Below are positions 1 through 10,988 of a stretch of 64,000 nucleotides of DNA, piece by piece. The stretch comes from Anaerocolumna sp. (lineage in GTDB: Bacteria > Bacillota > Clostridia > Lachnospirales > Lachnospiraceae), in the NCBI GenBank assembly GCA_029256725.1, contig JAQSXJ010000003.1, positions 29,689 to 93,688 of the forward strand, given 5' to 3'. A model generated the notes under the pieces. It was not told the origin of the DNA. It did no database searches and saw nothing but the letters and a program-made list of their open reading frames with translations. A program made the position numbers and the translations under genes. Every line of letters begins with the position of its first letter. Positions within the stretch are counted from its first letter, which is position 1.

Positions 1-113
1 TCGCCGTATCCGGTAATTCTTTCTTTTAAACCCTCAAATTGTGACCAGTAGGTTTTTAATCCCATGGTATAGATGCCGATACGTGGCTTTTTGGTCTCTT
101 TTAATTTTGTCAT
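1..113 (-). CDS. N-terminal fragment of sugar isomerase (L-fucose/L-arabinose isomerase-like), truncated by window edge
   Basis: Reverse strand from ATG at 113: MTKLKETKKPRIGIYTMGLKTYWSQFEGLKERITGYG...; resembles the N-terminus of COG2407-type isomerases; SD-like sequence upstream. Confidence 0.5.
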   Translation of the reverse strand, partial: MTKLKETKKPRIGIYTMGLKTYWSQFEGLKERITGYG

Positions 114-325
114 TATAAATCTCCTTTCATTTTCTGTTTTGATATGATTTCATTTACTCAGATAATTGCAGTATATTGCTTATAGGAATTAGCTTTACAA
201 TGTGATTATATATCGATATAATGAAAATAACATTAGAATATATTGTGCAATAATAGCATTATCTTGTGGTGTATCAATGCTTTTACCTTAGCTATTACAT
301 AAATAAAAAGAAAGAGATCAGTAAA

Positions 326-1201
326 ATGAAAATAACAGATTACCATGAACATTTAAATATGACCTGGTCTGCTGATTCTGTCAGGCTTATTCTAACACCG
401 AGCCAGACAGCGAAATCCATCTACTATTATGTGCAGGAGACAGGTTATTTTAAGACTGCATACCCTTATTTTACAGAGCGGGCTAACTTAAATTCCTTTC
501 TGATTATCTACACCATATCAGGAAAGGGGATGTTACAATACGAAAATACTGCTTACAGCCTGACAGAAGGCAGCTGTATGTTTATTAATTGTATGAAACC
601 TCATAGTTATGAATCGGAAAGAGAGAGCGAATGGGAGTTTTTATGGCTGCATTTTAATGGCAATAATGCATTGGGATATTATGAAGAATATGTCAAAGAT
701 AGTTTTAGCATTATGAAGATACAGGATAGATTTTTGGTAGAAAGTACACTTAGAAGAATAATTTCAGTTAATCAGAAGAAACTTGCTTCAGCAGAAGTCC
801 TGACTTCTAATTTAATTGTTAACATCCTTACTGAAATACTAATACAAAAGAACAGTCATAATGCAGTTTCGATTCTGATTCCGGAGTATGTTAAAGAGAC
901 CATGAAATATATTGATAAGAATTTTACGGAAAATTTATCTCTTGAGATGCTTGCTGCAAAAGTGAACCTTAGCAAGTTTTATCTTGCCAAGGAGTTTAAG
1001 TACCATGCAGGAATTACAGTAAATGAATATATTATTTCCGCAAGATTATCCTATGCAAAGGAATTATTGAAATACTCAGATTATACGATTAATGAAATAA
1101 CTTATATAACCGGAATGAACCATGTAAGCCATTTCATCCATTTGTTTAAAGAACGTGAAAATATGACACCCCTCCAATTCCGAAAGGAATGGAAGGGGTG
1201 A
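326..1201 (+). CDS. AraC-family transcriptional regulator (cupin N-terminus, HTH C-terminus)
   Basis: ORF track 266..1201; M at 326 starts a typical AraC protein; C-terminal 'LSLEMLAAKVNLSKFYLAKEFKYHAGITVNEYI...INEITYITGMNHVSHFIHLFKERENMTPLQFRKE'. Confidence 0.85.
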   Translation: MKITDYHEHLNMTWSADSVRLILTPSQTAKSIYYYVQETGYFKTAYPYFTERANLNSFLIIYTISGKGMLQYENTAYSLTEGSCMFINCMKPHSYESERESEWEFLWLHFNGNNALGYYEEYVKDSFSIMKIQDRFLVESTLRRIISVNQKKLASAEVLTSNLIVNILTEILIQKNSHNAVSILIPEYVKETMKYIDKNFTENLSLEMLAAKVNLSKFYLAKEFKYHAGITVNEYIISARLSYAKELLKYSDYTINEITYITGMNHVSHFIHLFKERENMTPLQFRKEWKG

Positions 1202-1247
1202 AAGAGTAATAATTATAAGTTTATTACAAAATTCAAGAGCTTTTTTA

Positions 1248-3068
1248 TTAGTCCTCTTTTCTGATGGCGGGTATGCGGATTTCTATTTCTGTGTATTCGC
1301 CCAGTCTGCTGCGATAGGACAGGCCAAAATTAGTATCATAGAACAGCTGGAGCCGATTATGTGTATTGACAATTCCCACACCGCTGCCGGAAGAACTCTT
1401 GATTTTACCGGCTAATAAATCTTGTATCTTTTCTTCTGAGATACCAATACCATCATCAGAGATGAGAAACACCAGTATATCCTCCTCCAACCATCCGGTT
1501 ATGACAATATTCCCTTCTTTTGATTCTTTGCCGAATATACCATGCTGAATGGCATTTTCCACCACCGGCTGGAAGATGATCTTTGGTATGGTATAATCTA
1601 AAATGTTGTCAGGAATGTCCACAGTGTAATGTATTTTATTGTTATACCGCATATTTTGAAGCTTAATGTAAAGGGATACATGTTCCAGTTCTTCTTCAAT
1701 CGTAACAACGATATTTCCTTTGCTTAATGTCATTTTATAAAATTTGGAGAGTGCAAGGATAGCAGCAGAAACCTCTTCATTCTCCCCTTTTTTAGAAAGC
1801 CAGTTTATCATGTCCAGCGTATTGTATAAGAAATGAGGATTAATTTGCGCTTGCAGTGCTTTGAATTCCGCAGTTCTTAACTCACTGGCCGTGCGTAGTT
1901 GTTCTTCGGACAGATGAGTTATTTCAGTGACCATATAATTATAGGTTTCTATTAAATCTCCGATTTCATCATGTTCGGTGGGGCTGTCTAACGGAGTAGG
2001 TTTGCCAGTCTTAACGGATCTCATTTTATCAATAACAGATGATATACGGCGCACAATAGAGTTAGACAGGGAAAGGGAAACGATACAGGCAAATACCAGT
2101 ATAGCGACATAAGCGGATAAAAACTCTAAAATCAGGATCTTATTCTCTGACCAGATGCTGTTTATTGGTATTACAGATAGCATATACCAGCCGGCTCCGC
2201 TTATTTCTCTGTAGGAAATATAACATCGCTCTGAAGAAAAATACTTGGTTACAAATTTATTGGTATCGGGTACTAGGGGCGGAATATTTTCATAGTACAC
2301 CAGATATTTTCCCACAAGATTGACATCGGAAGAGGCTACCAGTGCATCCCGCTCGTTAACGATGTACTTGGCGCTTTCTGAAAGGGTGGTATATTCCTTT
2401 AACATAGAATTGATATAGGATTTGTTTAAATAAACACTGACGTAGGCAGCTTCCTGTTGTTCGTTGTTTACTAATTTCCTGACTAAGGAAATCTGTCCGG
2501 AATTAGCCTCTTCTTCGCTGGTTAGATAGAGAGAAGGACAGAAGAGGAGACGCTTGCTGGTACTGGCAAAGATCCCGTGCCAGTAGGAATTCTGAATTTT
2601 ACTTATGGGTTTTAGGATATCACCGCTAAGTTTGGGATTATCATATATATCTTCATAAGGGGTGTCGAGATATATTTTGATATCAGTCACCTTAATTCCA
2701 TCTATCATGGAATTGACATACTGGGTGAAGGCTAGGATTTCGTTATAATATTTCGAAGGATCCTTAAGATTAACTTCCTCTGTGTTGTAGGTTAACAGTT
2801 TTGTGAAGGCATCATTACTTACGATTTCATTGGAGACATTCCTAACATCTTCAATCGTATTCTCGACATTATCAGCAGTCTCTCTGGCAAGGCTCAATTC
2901 CGTATCTTTCGTATTTGCTACGATAATTGAGAAGAGCTGACTGTAAAATAGTGCTGAAATAATTAATATAGGAGCCAGGATTAAGATAAGATGGGAAATC
3001 AAAAGCTTATGGTTTAATTTCATATCGGTGGAATAATAACGCAATACTTTCTTAAGACCTTTTATCAT
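1248..3068 (-). CDS. Sensor histidine kinase, YesM/LytS-type (extracellular sensor, HAMP, His_kinase)
   Basis: 'KALQAQINPHFLYNTLDMINWLS' and C-terminal ATPase motifs 'QPVVENAIQHGI','DDGIGI'; two TM segments. Confidence 0.9.
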   Translation of the reverse strand: MIKGLKKVLRYYSTDMKLNHKLLISHLILILAPILIISALFYSQLFSIIVANTKDTELSLARETADNVENTIEDVRNVSNEIVSNDAFTKLLTYNTEEVNLKDPSKYYNEILAFTQYVNSMIDGIKVTDIKIYLDTPYEDIYDNPKLSGDILKPISKIQNSYWHGIFASTSKRLLFCPSLYLTSEEEANSGQISLVRKLVNNEQQEAAYVSVYLNKSYINSMLKEYTTLSESAKYIVNERDALVASSDVNLVGKYLVYYENIPPLVPDTNKFVTKYFSSERCYISYREISGAGWYMLSVIPINSIWSENKILILEFLSAYVAILVFACIVSLSLSNSIVRRISSVIDKMRSVKTGKPTPLDSPTEHDEIGDLIETYNYMVTEITHLSEEQLRTASELRTAEFKALQAQINPHFLYNTLDMINWLSKKGENEEVSAAILALSKFYKMTLSKGNIVVTIEEELEHVSLYIKLQNMRYNNKIHYTVDIPDNILDYTIPKIIFQPVVENAIQHGIFGKESKEGNIVITGWLEEDILVFLISDDGIGISEEKIQDLLAGKIKSSSGSGVGIVNTHNRLQLFYDTNFGLSYRSRLGEYTEIEIRIPAIRKED

Positions 3069-4615
3069 TTTCCAAACCGCTCCCTGTATTCTGATGGTGA
3101 TAGCTCAACAATTTTCTTAAAAGTCTTACTGAAATAATTTCCATCACTGTAACCAATCTTTACTGAAATGTCAGAAATTTTATATTTTGGATCCCTTAAC
3201 ATATCTTTCGCTTTTTCTATTCTAAATTCTGTAAGGTACTGGTTTAATGTCTTGCCGGTTTCATTTTTAAACAAGGTACATACATAAGTAGAGGACAGGT
3301 AGACATGTTCACTGATATCTTTTACAGATAAATTTTCATTGTTATAATGTTTACTGATAAATTCTTTTATGGTATGAACAGTAGGGTTTTCCTCCTGACT
3401 GTTATCCGCTGCGGCAAAAAGAAGATGGATTTTATCAGTGAGCAGTTGATGAAGTTCGATTAAATTCTTGTCCCGGGAGATAAAGTCCAGAACAGCAGCA
3501 CTGTCACTTTCGTAGAAATCAGGAATATGCAGCTTGGAGGCAGTTTGAATCAGGGTAGCAAAGAGCTTATAGTACATATCTTTTGCAATACCCGGCAGGA
3601 TATGCTGACTGTTCCTGTATTGGCGGTATATGCCTTCTGCTGCTTGTATCGCAGCTTCCTCCTTTAGCTGTTGCAGGGCTTCGCAGAACTTGGTATAAAG
3701 TGACTGATCAAATGTTCTTTGTGTAGTAGGTATCTCTTGTCTTATAATGCTGTTATATTCATAGAAGAATGAACTTTGCAGCAGAATTACAGCCTGATTA
3801 TATGATTCATATACGTTCTTAAGTCCCCGGACCGTTTTGCCGACAGCGATATAGAAATGAAAGTCTTGTCTGAGGTATCCTGATAAATGGCTGCAAATAT
3901 ACGAAACGGCAGCTTCTATCGCTTTGTTTGCGAAAAAGTGTACAATAATATACTCATCATTTTTTATGGCAGGAATATGGTTTAACTTATGAAAGTCAGA
4001 TAATTCCTTTAATTTGGCGTATAGATCGTTGGCCTGCTGGTCGGAGATATTTGAAACAGGAGACACTAAAGTAATGATTAAAGTGGTAAATTCAATACCT
4101 GGTTTTAGTTCATACCCAAGCTCTTCAAACTGTTTTGTATATTCCGGAAGGTTTTCTTTTGAAACCGGGTAAATAATCTTCAAGCCCAATTTGCCTTTGA
4201 AATATTTACTGTGATAATCTGCACGTATCAGGTTGTTGTATGTAACTGCCTGTTCCTCCAGAGCGCTTTGTATAGAACTTTCTATTTCAGCAGCATCAAT
4301 AGGTTTTTCTACATAACTTACAGCTTTTAATTTAATGGCTTCTTTTAAGTATTCCTTATCAGAATAACCGCTCATAAAGATAATACTGGAAGCTGGTAAA
4401 AGCTTATGCAGCTCTTTCGCCATATCTATGCCGTTCATCCGAGGCATCCTGACATCACTTAAGATAATATCGGGATTATAAAGCCTGGCTATTTCTAATC
4501 CATGGTATCCGTCATCTGCCTCATATATCTCATCTATACCTAATCTGTCCCAATCTATGTTAGAAATAATACCTTCTCTGGTAAGAACTTCATCGTCCAC
4601 GATCAGTATCTTCAT
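3065..4615 (-). CDS. Response regulator, YesN-type (REC + AraC HTH)
   Basis: N-terminal 'MKILIVDDEVLTREG...DIILSDVRMPRMNGIDMA', C-terminal AraC HTH; 4-nt overlap with the kinase gene. Confidence 0.92.
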   Translation of the reverse strand: MKILIVDDEVLTREGIISNIDWDRLGIDEIYEADDGYHGLEIARLYNPDIILSDVRMPRMNGIDMAKELHKLLPASSIIFMSGYSDKEYLKEAIKLKAVSYVEKPIDAAEIESSIQSALEEQAVTYNNLIRADYHSKYFKGKLGLKIIYPVSKENLPEYTKQFEELGYELKPGIEFTTLIITLVSPVSNISDQQANDLYAKLKELSDFHKLNHIPAIKNDEYIIVHFFANKAIEAAVSYICSHLSGYLRQDFHFYIAVGKTVRGLKNVYESYNQAVILLQSSFFYEYNSIIRQEIPTTQRTFDQSLYTKFCEALQQLKEEAAIQAAEGIYRQYRNSQHILPGIAKDMYYKLFATLIQTASKLHIPDFYESDSAAVLDFISRDKNLIELHQLLTDKIHLLFAAADNSQEENPTVHTIKEFISKHYNNENLSVKDISEHVYLSSTYVCTLFKNETGKTLNQYLTEFRIEKAKDMLRDPKYKISDISVKIGYSDGNYFSKTFKKIVELSPSEYRERFGK

Positions 4616-5189
4616 TTAAACCAGCCTTTCTGTTAAATACCCTTTAAAAATATAACTAATTTGGTTTTTAATACTAACACCCATGTAACAACACTATCAT
4701 GCTTGCGGTATCGCTAAAATAAAAGTGTGAATTGATTATTAATTTCGTACTAAACCCCATGCAATATCACCTAAATAGAAAGATAAAAAATGCAATACAT
4801 TTTTCAAACTATGCTACCATTTTGCCTTACTTCAAAAATTGAAATAATTAATGGAGGCTAAAGCAGCACAACACTAGGCTATATTCGAATTGTAACAAAG
4901 TTAATAGCATATTGCAATAAATTTACTCTGGTAAAAGTTGTTTTGTGTTGTATATGTATAATGAAATAAGAGCGATGAAAGTAAAATACCACAAATATGT
5001 TCAGAAAACCATAAAAAACTAGAAAGACAGTAAAATAATACCCAAATCAAAATATTTTACCATAGGCTTTAGGACTGTTGGAGGATATGATGAATGTATA
5101 AAAGTTAAGTATTAGCTATATATGACGGTAATCGGTTAAGTATTGTGAATAAATTACAGACTGAAGATGTTGTCATAGCGGAAGGAGAA

Positions 5190-6701
5190 ATGAACATGTC
5201 TGATTATGTTCTTGAACTAAGAGGAATAACAAAAATATTTCCAGGCATAAAGGCCTTAGATGATGTGCACTTTCAGCTGAAAAAAGGCGAAATTCATGCA
5301 CTGATGGGAGAGAACGGAGCGGGTAAATCTACTTTTATCAAAGTAATTACCGGGGTACATAAAGCAGAAAAGGGCAGCATGTTTTTAGACGGCAGGGAAG
5401 TAAATTTTAAAAATCCCAAAGAAGCACAGGCAGCAGGTATTGCAGCAATCTATCAGCATGTTACAGCTTATCCTCATTTATCAGTGACTGAAAATATCTT
5501 TATGGGTCATGAAGAAGTACAAAAGGGAACCGGAAGAATTCTTTGGAAGCAGATGCATAAAGAAGCAAATGCGCTGCTAAAAGAGTTGTGCGCAGATTTT
5601 GAGGCCACTGCGGAAATGGGAAGTTTGAGTGTTGCCCAGCAGCAGATGGTGGAAATTGCAAAAGCACTTTCCATGAATGCCAAGATTATTATTATGGATG
5701 AACCTACCGCAGCCCTTACCAAAAGGGAAAGCGAAGAATTGTATAAAATAGCAGAGAAGTTAAGAGATGAAGGAGCCTCTATCATATTCATCTCTCACCG
5801 ATTTGAAGACATGTATAGACTGGCTACCAGAGTTACAGTTTTCCGGGATTCCAAGTATATCGGCTCCTACAATGTGGATGAGATCAGCAATGAAGATCTG
5901 ATCGTAGCAATGGTAGGAAGGGAAATCAACCAGCTTTTCCCCAAGCCTGAAATAACTCCTGGTGAAGTAGTGTTACAGGTGAATAATATCAGTCGTACCG
6001 GATTTTTTAAAGATGTATCCTTCCAGGTAAGAAAAGGAGAAATACTTGGACTTACAGGACTTGTGGGAGCAGGACGTACGGAAGTCTGTGAATCTATCTT
6101 TGGAGTTGTAGCAATTGATGAAGGCAGTATTTTTCTTAATGGAAAAGAGATTCGTACAAAAGACCCATTAGAGGCTATGAAACTGGGTATCGGATATCTT
6201 CCGGAAGACAGACAGAGACAGGGGCTTATTCTGGATTGGGGTATTGGACAGAATATTACGCTGCCGGTTATTAACAGCCTGACCAGAAAAGGGATATTAA
6301 ACGATAAGAAAGAGCGTGAGCTGGGAAAGAAACTGGCGGAAAAGGTTGATACAAAGGCTGTAACCATTTTTGACAAGGCAAGCTCCCTTTCCGGCGGCAA
6401 TCAGCAGAAAGTAGTAGTAGCTAAATTACTGGCCTCTGATTTAAAAGTGCTGATTCTGGATGAACCCACCAAAGGTGTAGATGTAGGTGCAAAAGCCGCT
6501 ATTTATGAGATTATGGGAGAATTGGCTTCCCAGGGTTATGCTATTATTATGGTATCCTCTGAAATGCCTGAGATACTGGGAATGTCAGACCGTATTGTGG
6601 TTATGTGTGACGGCAGGGTAACAGGAGAATTCAAACGCGGGGAAGCAACCCAGGAAAGTATTCTGGAAAAAGGCATGGCAAAAGTCTGCCATTGTGATTA
6701 A
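5190..6701 (+). CDS. Sugar ABC transporter ATP-binding protein, RbsA/MglA type (two ABC domains)
   Basis: Two Walker A/ABC signature regions ('GENGAGKST','LSGGNQQK'); start chosen at ATG after GGAAGGAGAA rather than the ORF-track GTG at 5145. Confidence 0.9.
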   Translation: MNMSDYVLELRGITKIFPGIKALDDVHFQLKKGEIHALMGENGAGKSTFIKVITGVHKAEKGSMFLDGREVNFKNPKEAQAAGIAAIYQHVTAYPHLSVTENIFMGHEEVQKGTGRILWKQMHKEANALLKELCADFEATAEMGSLSVAQQQMVEIAKALSMNAKIIIMDEPTAALTKRESEELYKIAEKLRDEGASIIFISHRFEDMYRLATRVTVFRDSKYIGSYNVDEISNEDLIVAMVGREINQLFPKPEITPGEVVLQVNNISRTGFFKDVSFQVRKGEILGLTGLVGAGRTEVCESIFGVVAIDEGSIFLNGKEIRTKDPLEAMKLGIGYLPEDRQRQGLILDWGIGQNITLPVINSLTRKGILNDKKERELGKKLAEKVDTKAVTIFDKASSLSGGNQQKVVVAKLLASDLKVLILDEPTKGVDVGAKAAIYEIMGELASQGYAIIMVSSEMPEILGMSDRIVVMCDGRVTGEFKRGEATQESILEKGMAKVCHCD

Positions 6702-6719
6702 CGGGAAAGGTGACAGGCA

Positions 6720-7715
6720 ATGGAAAAAAATAAATGGAATCTAAAGAAATTAACCAGTACAAGAGAAATGAGTCTGGTTATCATACTAATAGTTCTTGCT
6801 GTATTTATCCAGGCAAGAAACCACAGCTTCTTATCCTTGACCAATCTAAATGACATGATTACCAATGCAACGATGATGAGTATACTGGCAATCGGTATGA
6901 TGTGTGTTCTCTTAATAGGAGGTATCGATATCTCCATCGGATCTACCATCGCATTTTCGGGAATGGTCGTAGCATTACTGTTAAGATCCCATCCGGAAAT
7001 CCCTACACCGGTATCCTTTCTGCTAGGAGTATTAGTAGGCAGTGCCTGCGGTATGTTAATCGGTGTTATTGTTGCCAAGGGTAAGGTAATTCCCATCATT
7101 GCCACCATGGGTCTTATGAATGCTTACAGAGGCGCCACTTATCTGATTGCTGATAATCAGTGGGTTGCGGCTTACCAGCTGCCAAACGGTTTGAAAGCTT
7201 TTGCAACTGGAAAGTTTCTAGGAATCAATAATATGATCATAGTCGCTGTTGTAATTTACATAATCTTTGCTTATTTTATTAAATTTACCAGAACCGGTAG
7301 GATGATTTATGCTGTGGGAAGTAATGTGGAAGCGGCAAAGGTCAGCGGTATTAATATTGAGAAAATTAATATCCTGGTTTATTCCTTAATGGGAGCCTTA
7401 TCCGGACTGGTAGGTGTTATGTGGATATCTAAATATGCTTCTGCTCAGGGAGACGCAGCAACTGGATTTGAAATTGACATCATAGCTGCCTGTGTTATCG
7501 GCGGTGTCAGTTTAAATGGCGGTAAAGGAACCGTATTTGGCGTGATATTAGGAACTATAACTCTGGGTATTTTAAATAATGCGCTGCCTTTGATCAATAT
7601 CTCACCCTTCTGGCAGGATGCCATAAAAGGTCTGGTAATTATCGTGGCTATTATAATAAATACAATATCACAGAGATCGATCGATAAGAAAAATCTGAAG
7701 AGGAGGGAACTGTAA
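6720..7715 (+). CDS. Sugar ABC transporter permease, RbsC type
   Basis: Multi-TM; 'GIDISIGSTIAFSGM', 'GGVSLNGGKGTVFGVILG'. Confidence 0.9.
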   Translation: MEKNKWNLKKLTSTREMSLVIILIVLAVFIQARNHSFLSLTNLNDMITNATMMSILAIGMMCVLLIGGIDISIGSTIAFSGMVVALLLRSHPEIPTPVSFLLGVLVGSACGMLIGVIVAKGKVIPIIATMGLMNAYRGATYLIADNQWVAAYQLPNGLKAFATGKFLGINNMIIVAVVIYIIFAYFIKFTRTGRMIYAVGSNVEAAKVSGINIEKINILVYSLMGALSGLVGVMWISKYASAQGDAATGFEIDIIAACVIGGVSLNGGKGTVFGVILGTITLGILNNALPLINISPFWQDAIKGLVIIVAIIINTISQRSIDKKNLKRREL

Positions 7716-7717
7716 TC

Positions 7718-8728
7718 ATGGGTAAATCAAACAGAGTTATTAGCGGAGAGCAGAAGTTTTCTTTTAAGAAGTTTTTCTTGCAGTGGGAATGGTTTCTGGT
7801 AGTATTGTTTATTGGTATCAATATTATGAATGCCAATTTATCGCCATATTACATGAATGGTGATGGTTTGTTAAATGCAACTTCCTCCTTTTTGGAGAAA
7901 GCATTCTTGGCACTGCCCATGGTATTTATATTGGTGCTGGGGGAGATTGATATATCAGTAGGAGCTACAGTTGCTTTATCCTCCGTAGTAATGGGTGTAA
8001 CCTATAACAGCTTTGGAGTACCTATGCATATAGCTGTTATCATTTGTCTCTTAACAGGAACGCTTTGCGGATTCATTAATGGTTTTATTCTGACACGATT
8101 CAAAGAACTGGCACCGATGATTGTAACTCTTGGTACACAGATTCTCTATAGAGGAATTGCGACCATGATCTTAAAGGATCAGGCTGCCGGTAATTTTCCC
8201 GGTTGGTTCAGTGAAATCTACTGGGGGTCTATTGGAAGCATCCCTTATATGCTGATTGTATTTGTTATATTAGCAGTGGTATTTGGGGTTGTTCTTCATA
8301 AAACTACATTCGGCAGGCGTGTATTTGCTATCGGCAGCAACAGAGTAGCCAGCAGATATAGCGGAATACAGGTAGATAAAACCCGATTGATCATCTATAC
8401 TGTTACAGGTACCATGGCAGCGGTAACAGCAATCTTTCTGACTTCTCGTATGGGCAGTACCAGACCCAATATAGCGATGGCGTATGAGATGGATGCAATA
8501 GCCATGGTAGTCCTTGGAGGAGTCTCTACCAGCGGTGGAAAAGGAAGATTTATCGGAGCTGTTATTTCAATTTTCATTATCGGTTTCTTAAGATATGGAT
8601 TGGGATTAATCAATGTTAGTTCTCAGGTTATGTTAATTATCATTGGTACTCTTTTAATTGGAGCGGTTATGATTCCGAAATTAAATTTAGGCAGATTCTT
8701 TCAAAAGAAAATAGCCAGTGAAGTGTAA
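7718..8728 (+). CDS. Sugar ABC transporter permease, RbsC type
   Basis: 'GEIDISVGATVALSSVVMG','GGVSTSGGKGRFIGAVIS'. Confidence 0.9.
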   Translation: MGKSNRVISGEQKFSFKKFFLQWEWFLVVLFIGINIMNANLSPYYMNGDGLLNATSSFLEKAFLALPMVFILVLGEIDISVGATVALSSVVMGVTYNSFGVPMHIAVIICLLTGTLCGFINGFILTRFKELAPMIVTLGTQILYRGIATMILKDQAAGNFPGWFSEIYWGSIGSIPYMLIVFVILAVVFGVVLHKTTFGRRVFAIGSNRVASRYSGIQVDKTRLIIYTVTGTMAAVTAIFLTSRMGSTRPNIAMAYEMDAIAMVVLGGVSTSGGKGRFIGAVISIFIIGFLRYGLGLINVSSQVMLIIIGTLLIGAVMIPKLNLGRFFQKKIASEV

Positions 8729-8846
8729 ACATGTTATCTTTATAACATTCCTTTATTATAGGAATATTCTTTCTTATTCTGTTACATATAGCAGCTGCTT
8801 TTTGGCAAAAGCTATTAATGTATAAAAAACTATTGGAGGTTTAGGT

Positions 8847-9911
8847 ATGAAAAAAATGAAGAAGGTATTGTCACTGGTTCTGACTCTTGCCCTGACAGCA
8901 ACTGTATTTACAGCCTGCGGTAATAAAGAAACCGGTACATCCGCTGGGGACGCGAATACACCTGCTGATTCTGTTGCGGGTAAGAATTTTGCAATTCTGG
9001 TTAAAAGTGCCGGAAATCCTTACAACGAAAAAGAAAGCGCAGGCTTTAAAGAAGTAATTGAAGCTGCCGGAGCAAAAGCCATTATCAAAGCTCCCGAATC
9101 AGCAACCGCTGAAGCACAGATTACTATGATCAATGAGCTGATTTCTCAGAAGGTTGATGCGATTGCTATTGCAGGCAATGACTTTGATGCACTGGAACCT
9201 GCTTTGAAAAAAGCTATGAAGGAAGGAATCAAAGTATTATCTCTGGATGCAGCAGTTAACTCTAACAGCCGTATGGTTCACATTAACCAGGCAGATAGTG
9301 AGAAAATAGGACGTACCTTGATTCAGGCAACCAAAGAAATGGTAGGCGGAAGCGGACAGATTGCTATCCTTAGCGCCACCAGCCAGGCAGCAAATCAGAA
9401 TACCTGGATTGAATGGATGAAGAAAGAGCTGGAAGAAGGGGATTACTCCGGTCTTGATCTTGTAAAGATTGCTTATGGTGATGATGAATTCCAGAAATCA
9501 GTAGATGAAACAGAAGCTTTACTTAAGAATTATCCTGACTTAAAAGCTATTATAGCACCTACTACAGTAGGTATCATGGCTGCAGCCAAGGTAGTAACAG
9601 ACAAAGGTTTGATTGGTAAAGTATCCGTAACCGGATTGGGACTTCCCAGTGAAATGGCAGAATATATAACAAATGGCTCCTGTCCCTGGATGTATTTATG
9701 GAATCCTATCGACGTAGGCGGACTTGCTGCTTATGCTTCAATTGCTTTAGTGAAAGGTGATATCACCGGAGCGCAAGGTAATAAATTCGAAGCTGGTGCC
9801 TTAGGTTCTTATGAAGTTATTTCAGCTCAGGACGGTGGTACAGAAGTACTTCTTGGTGCTCCTTTTAAATTTGAGCCTGCTAATATTGATGAATGGAAAT
9901 CAGTATATTAA
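8847..9911 (+). CDS. Sugar ABC transporter substrate-binding lipoprotein (RbsB/RhaS-like)
   Basis: Lipobox 'TVFTACGNKE'; Peripla_BP_4-type sequence. Confidence 0.88.
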   Translation: MKKMKKVLSLVLTLALTATVFTACGNKETGTSAGDANTPADSVAGKNFAILVKSAGNPYNEKESAGFKEVIEAAGAKAIIKAPESATAEAQITMINELISQKVDAIAIAGNDFDALEPALKKAMKEGIKVLSLDAAVNSNSRMVHINQADSEKIGRTLIQATKEMVGGSGQIAILSATSQAANQNTWIEWMKKELEEGDYSGLDLVKIAYGDDEFQKSVDETEALLKNYPDLKAIIAPTTVGIMAAAKVVTDKGLIGKVSVTGLGLPSEMAEYITNGSCPWMYLWNPIDVGGLAAYASIALVKGDITGAQGNKFEAGALGSYEVISAQDGGTEVLLGAPFKFEPANIDEWKSVY

Positions 9912-10029
9912 TAGAGATGTAAAAGTTTATGTTTATGTGTGTCATATTTTATTTAGAATGTTTAGATGAAACGTAGATATCAAAGAAATTAGTTTTCCGA
10001 TACTTATTAATGTAAACTGGGTGTTTATT

Positions 10030-10106
10030 AGGCTGTTCAATTAATTTGTTTGCTTCCATAAGGTATATGATACCTTGGTACGCACAAGTTAACTGAGCAG
10101 TCTTTT
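10030..10106 (+). terminator. Intrinsic terminator with long branched stem after sugar SBP
   Basis: AGGCTGTTCAATTAATTT ... AAGTTAACTGAGCAGTCTTTTT pair throughout (with G-U), plus inner hairpin AAGGTATATGATACCTT. Confidence 0.7.
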
Positions 10107-10267
10107 TGTATTGGAACTGTGGTTAGATTTTAATAATGTAGCAATTTACACAGTTAAAGCTTGTAATTCAATGACTATTGTGATAGTATTTTCGTTGGAT
10201 GATTATAAACAAATAGAAGCATTACGATTCAGGAAAATAAGCAAAAATTTAAATTATTTAAACTTCA

Positions 10268-10370
10268 AAAACATAGAACATTAAATCATGGAGCATAAAA
10301 CATAAAATCATGGAGCATAAAACATAAAACATGAAACATAAAACATCTAAAAGCATATAACATCAAAAAT
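10268..10370. repeat. Short AT-rich direct repeats (ATCATGGAGCATAAAACATAAA x2, then ~11-12 nt AACATRAAACAT derivatives)
   Basis: Direct reading. Confidence 0.8.
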
Positions 10371-10406
10371 ACTTACACATTTCCATTATAGTATCAGGGA
10401 GGGTAT

Positions 10407-10907
10407 ATGGATAACAGGCTTAAAAGCATTATAGCAGTTTTTATTGCAGCATATTTTGTTGTTGCTCTTAGTTGCTTCTTTTTAAATACTAACAAAAACC
10501 AACCTGTTAATATATCGACACCTGATAATAATATTGATATAAGTATCGCGGGATATACTATGGATAAAGAAAATGTAATTATGACAGGAATTCGAGCTAA
10601 AACATATGGTACCCTTAATGGAATGGTTCTTTCAGCAGGGTTGATAGTTAAAGGGACGGCAGGAAAAGTAATTACAAGAAATGAGTTAGGTATAACAACA
10701 GAGTTTATAGTGGAAGTCAGTCTGCAGGAAATTGATAGTAACGTTATCAAGATAGTACAGTTAAAATGCGATAAGCTGCTAAAAGAAGGAGAGGACTACG
10801 TTTTAGTTTTAGAAAAAGAATTTTATGATGATAATACATATCATATCCTGGGTGGAAATCAAGGCATTTTTAAGGAAAGCAAAAGCAGCATTGAAAGAGC
10901 TGGATAA
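10407..10907 (+). CDS. Small membrane-anchored hypothetical protein
   Basis: One N-terminal TM helix; SD 'GGGAGGG' before ATG; followed by terminator. Confidence 0.6.
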   Translation: MDNRLKSIIAVFIAAYFVVALSCFFLNTNKNQPVNISTPDNNIDISIAGYTMDKENVIMTGIRAKTYGTLNGMVLSAGLIVKGTAGKVITRNELGITTEFIVEVSLQEIDSNVIKIVQLKCDKLLKEGEDYVLVLEKEFYDDNTYHILGGNQGIFKESKSSIERAG

Positions 10908-10988
10908 ACGGATGATCATACTCTCAGGTTATATTCACTGAGTAATAGCAAATATAAATAGAAGAAATTATGAATAATAAAATTTGTA

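Noticed and set aside
5867-6400. 177-aa minus-strand ORF
   Set aside because: Antisense to the ABC ATPase; no supporting SD or family resemblance.
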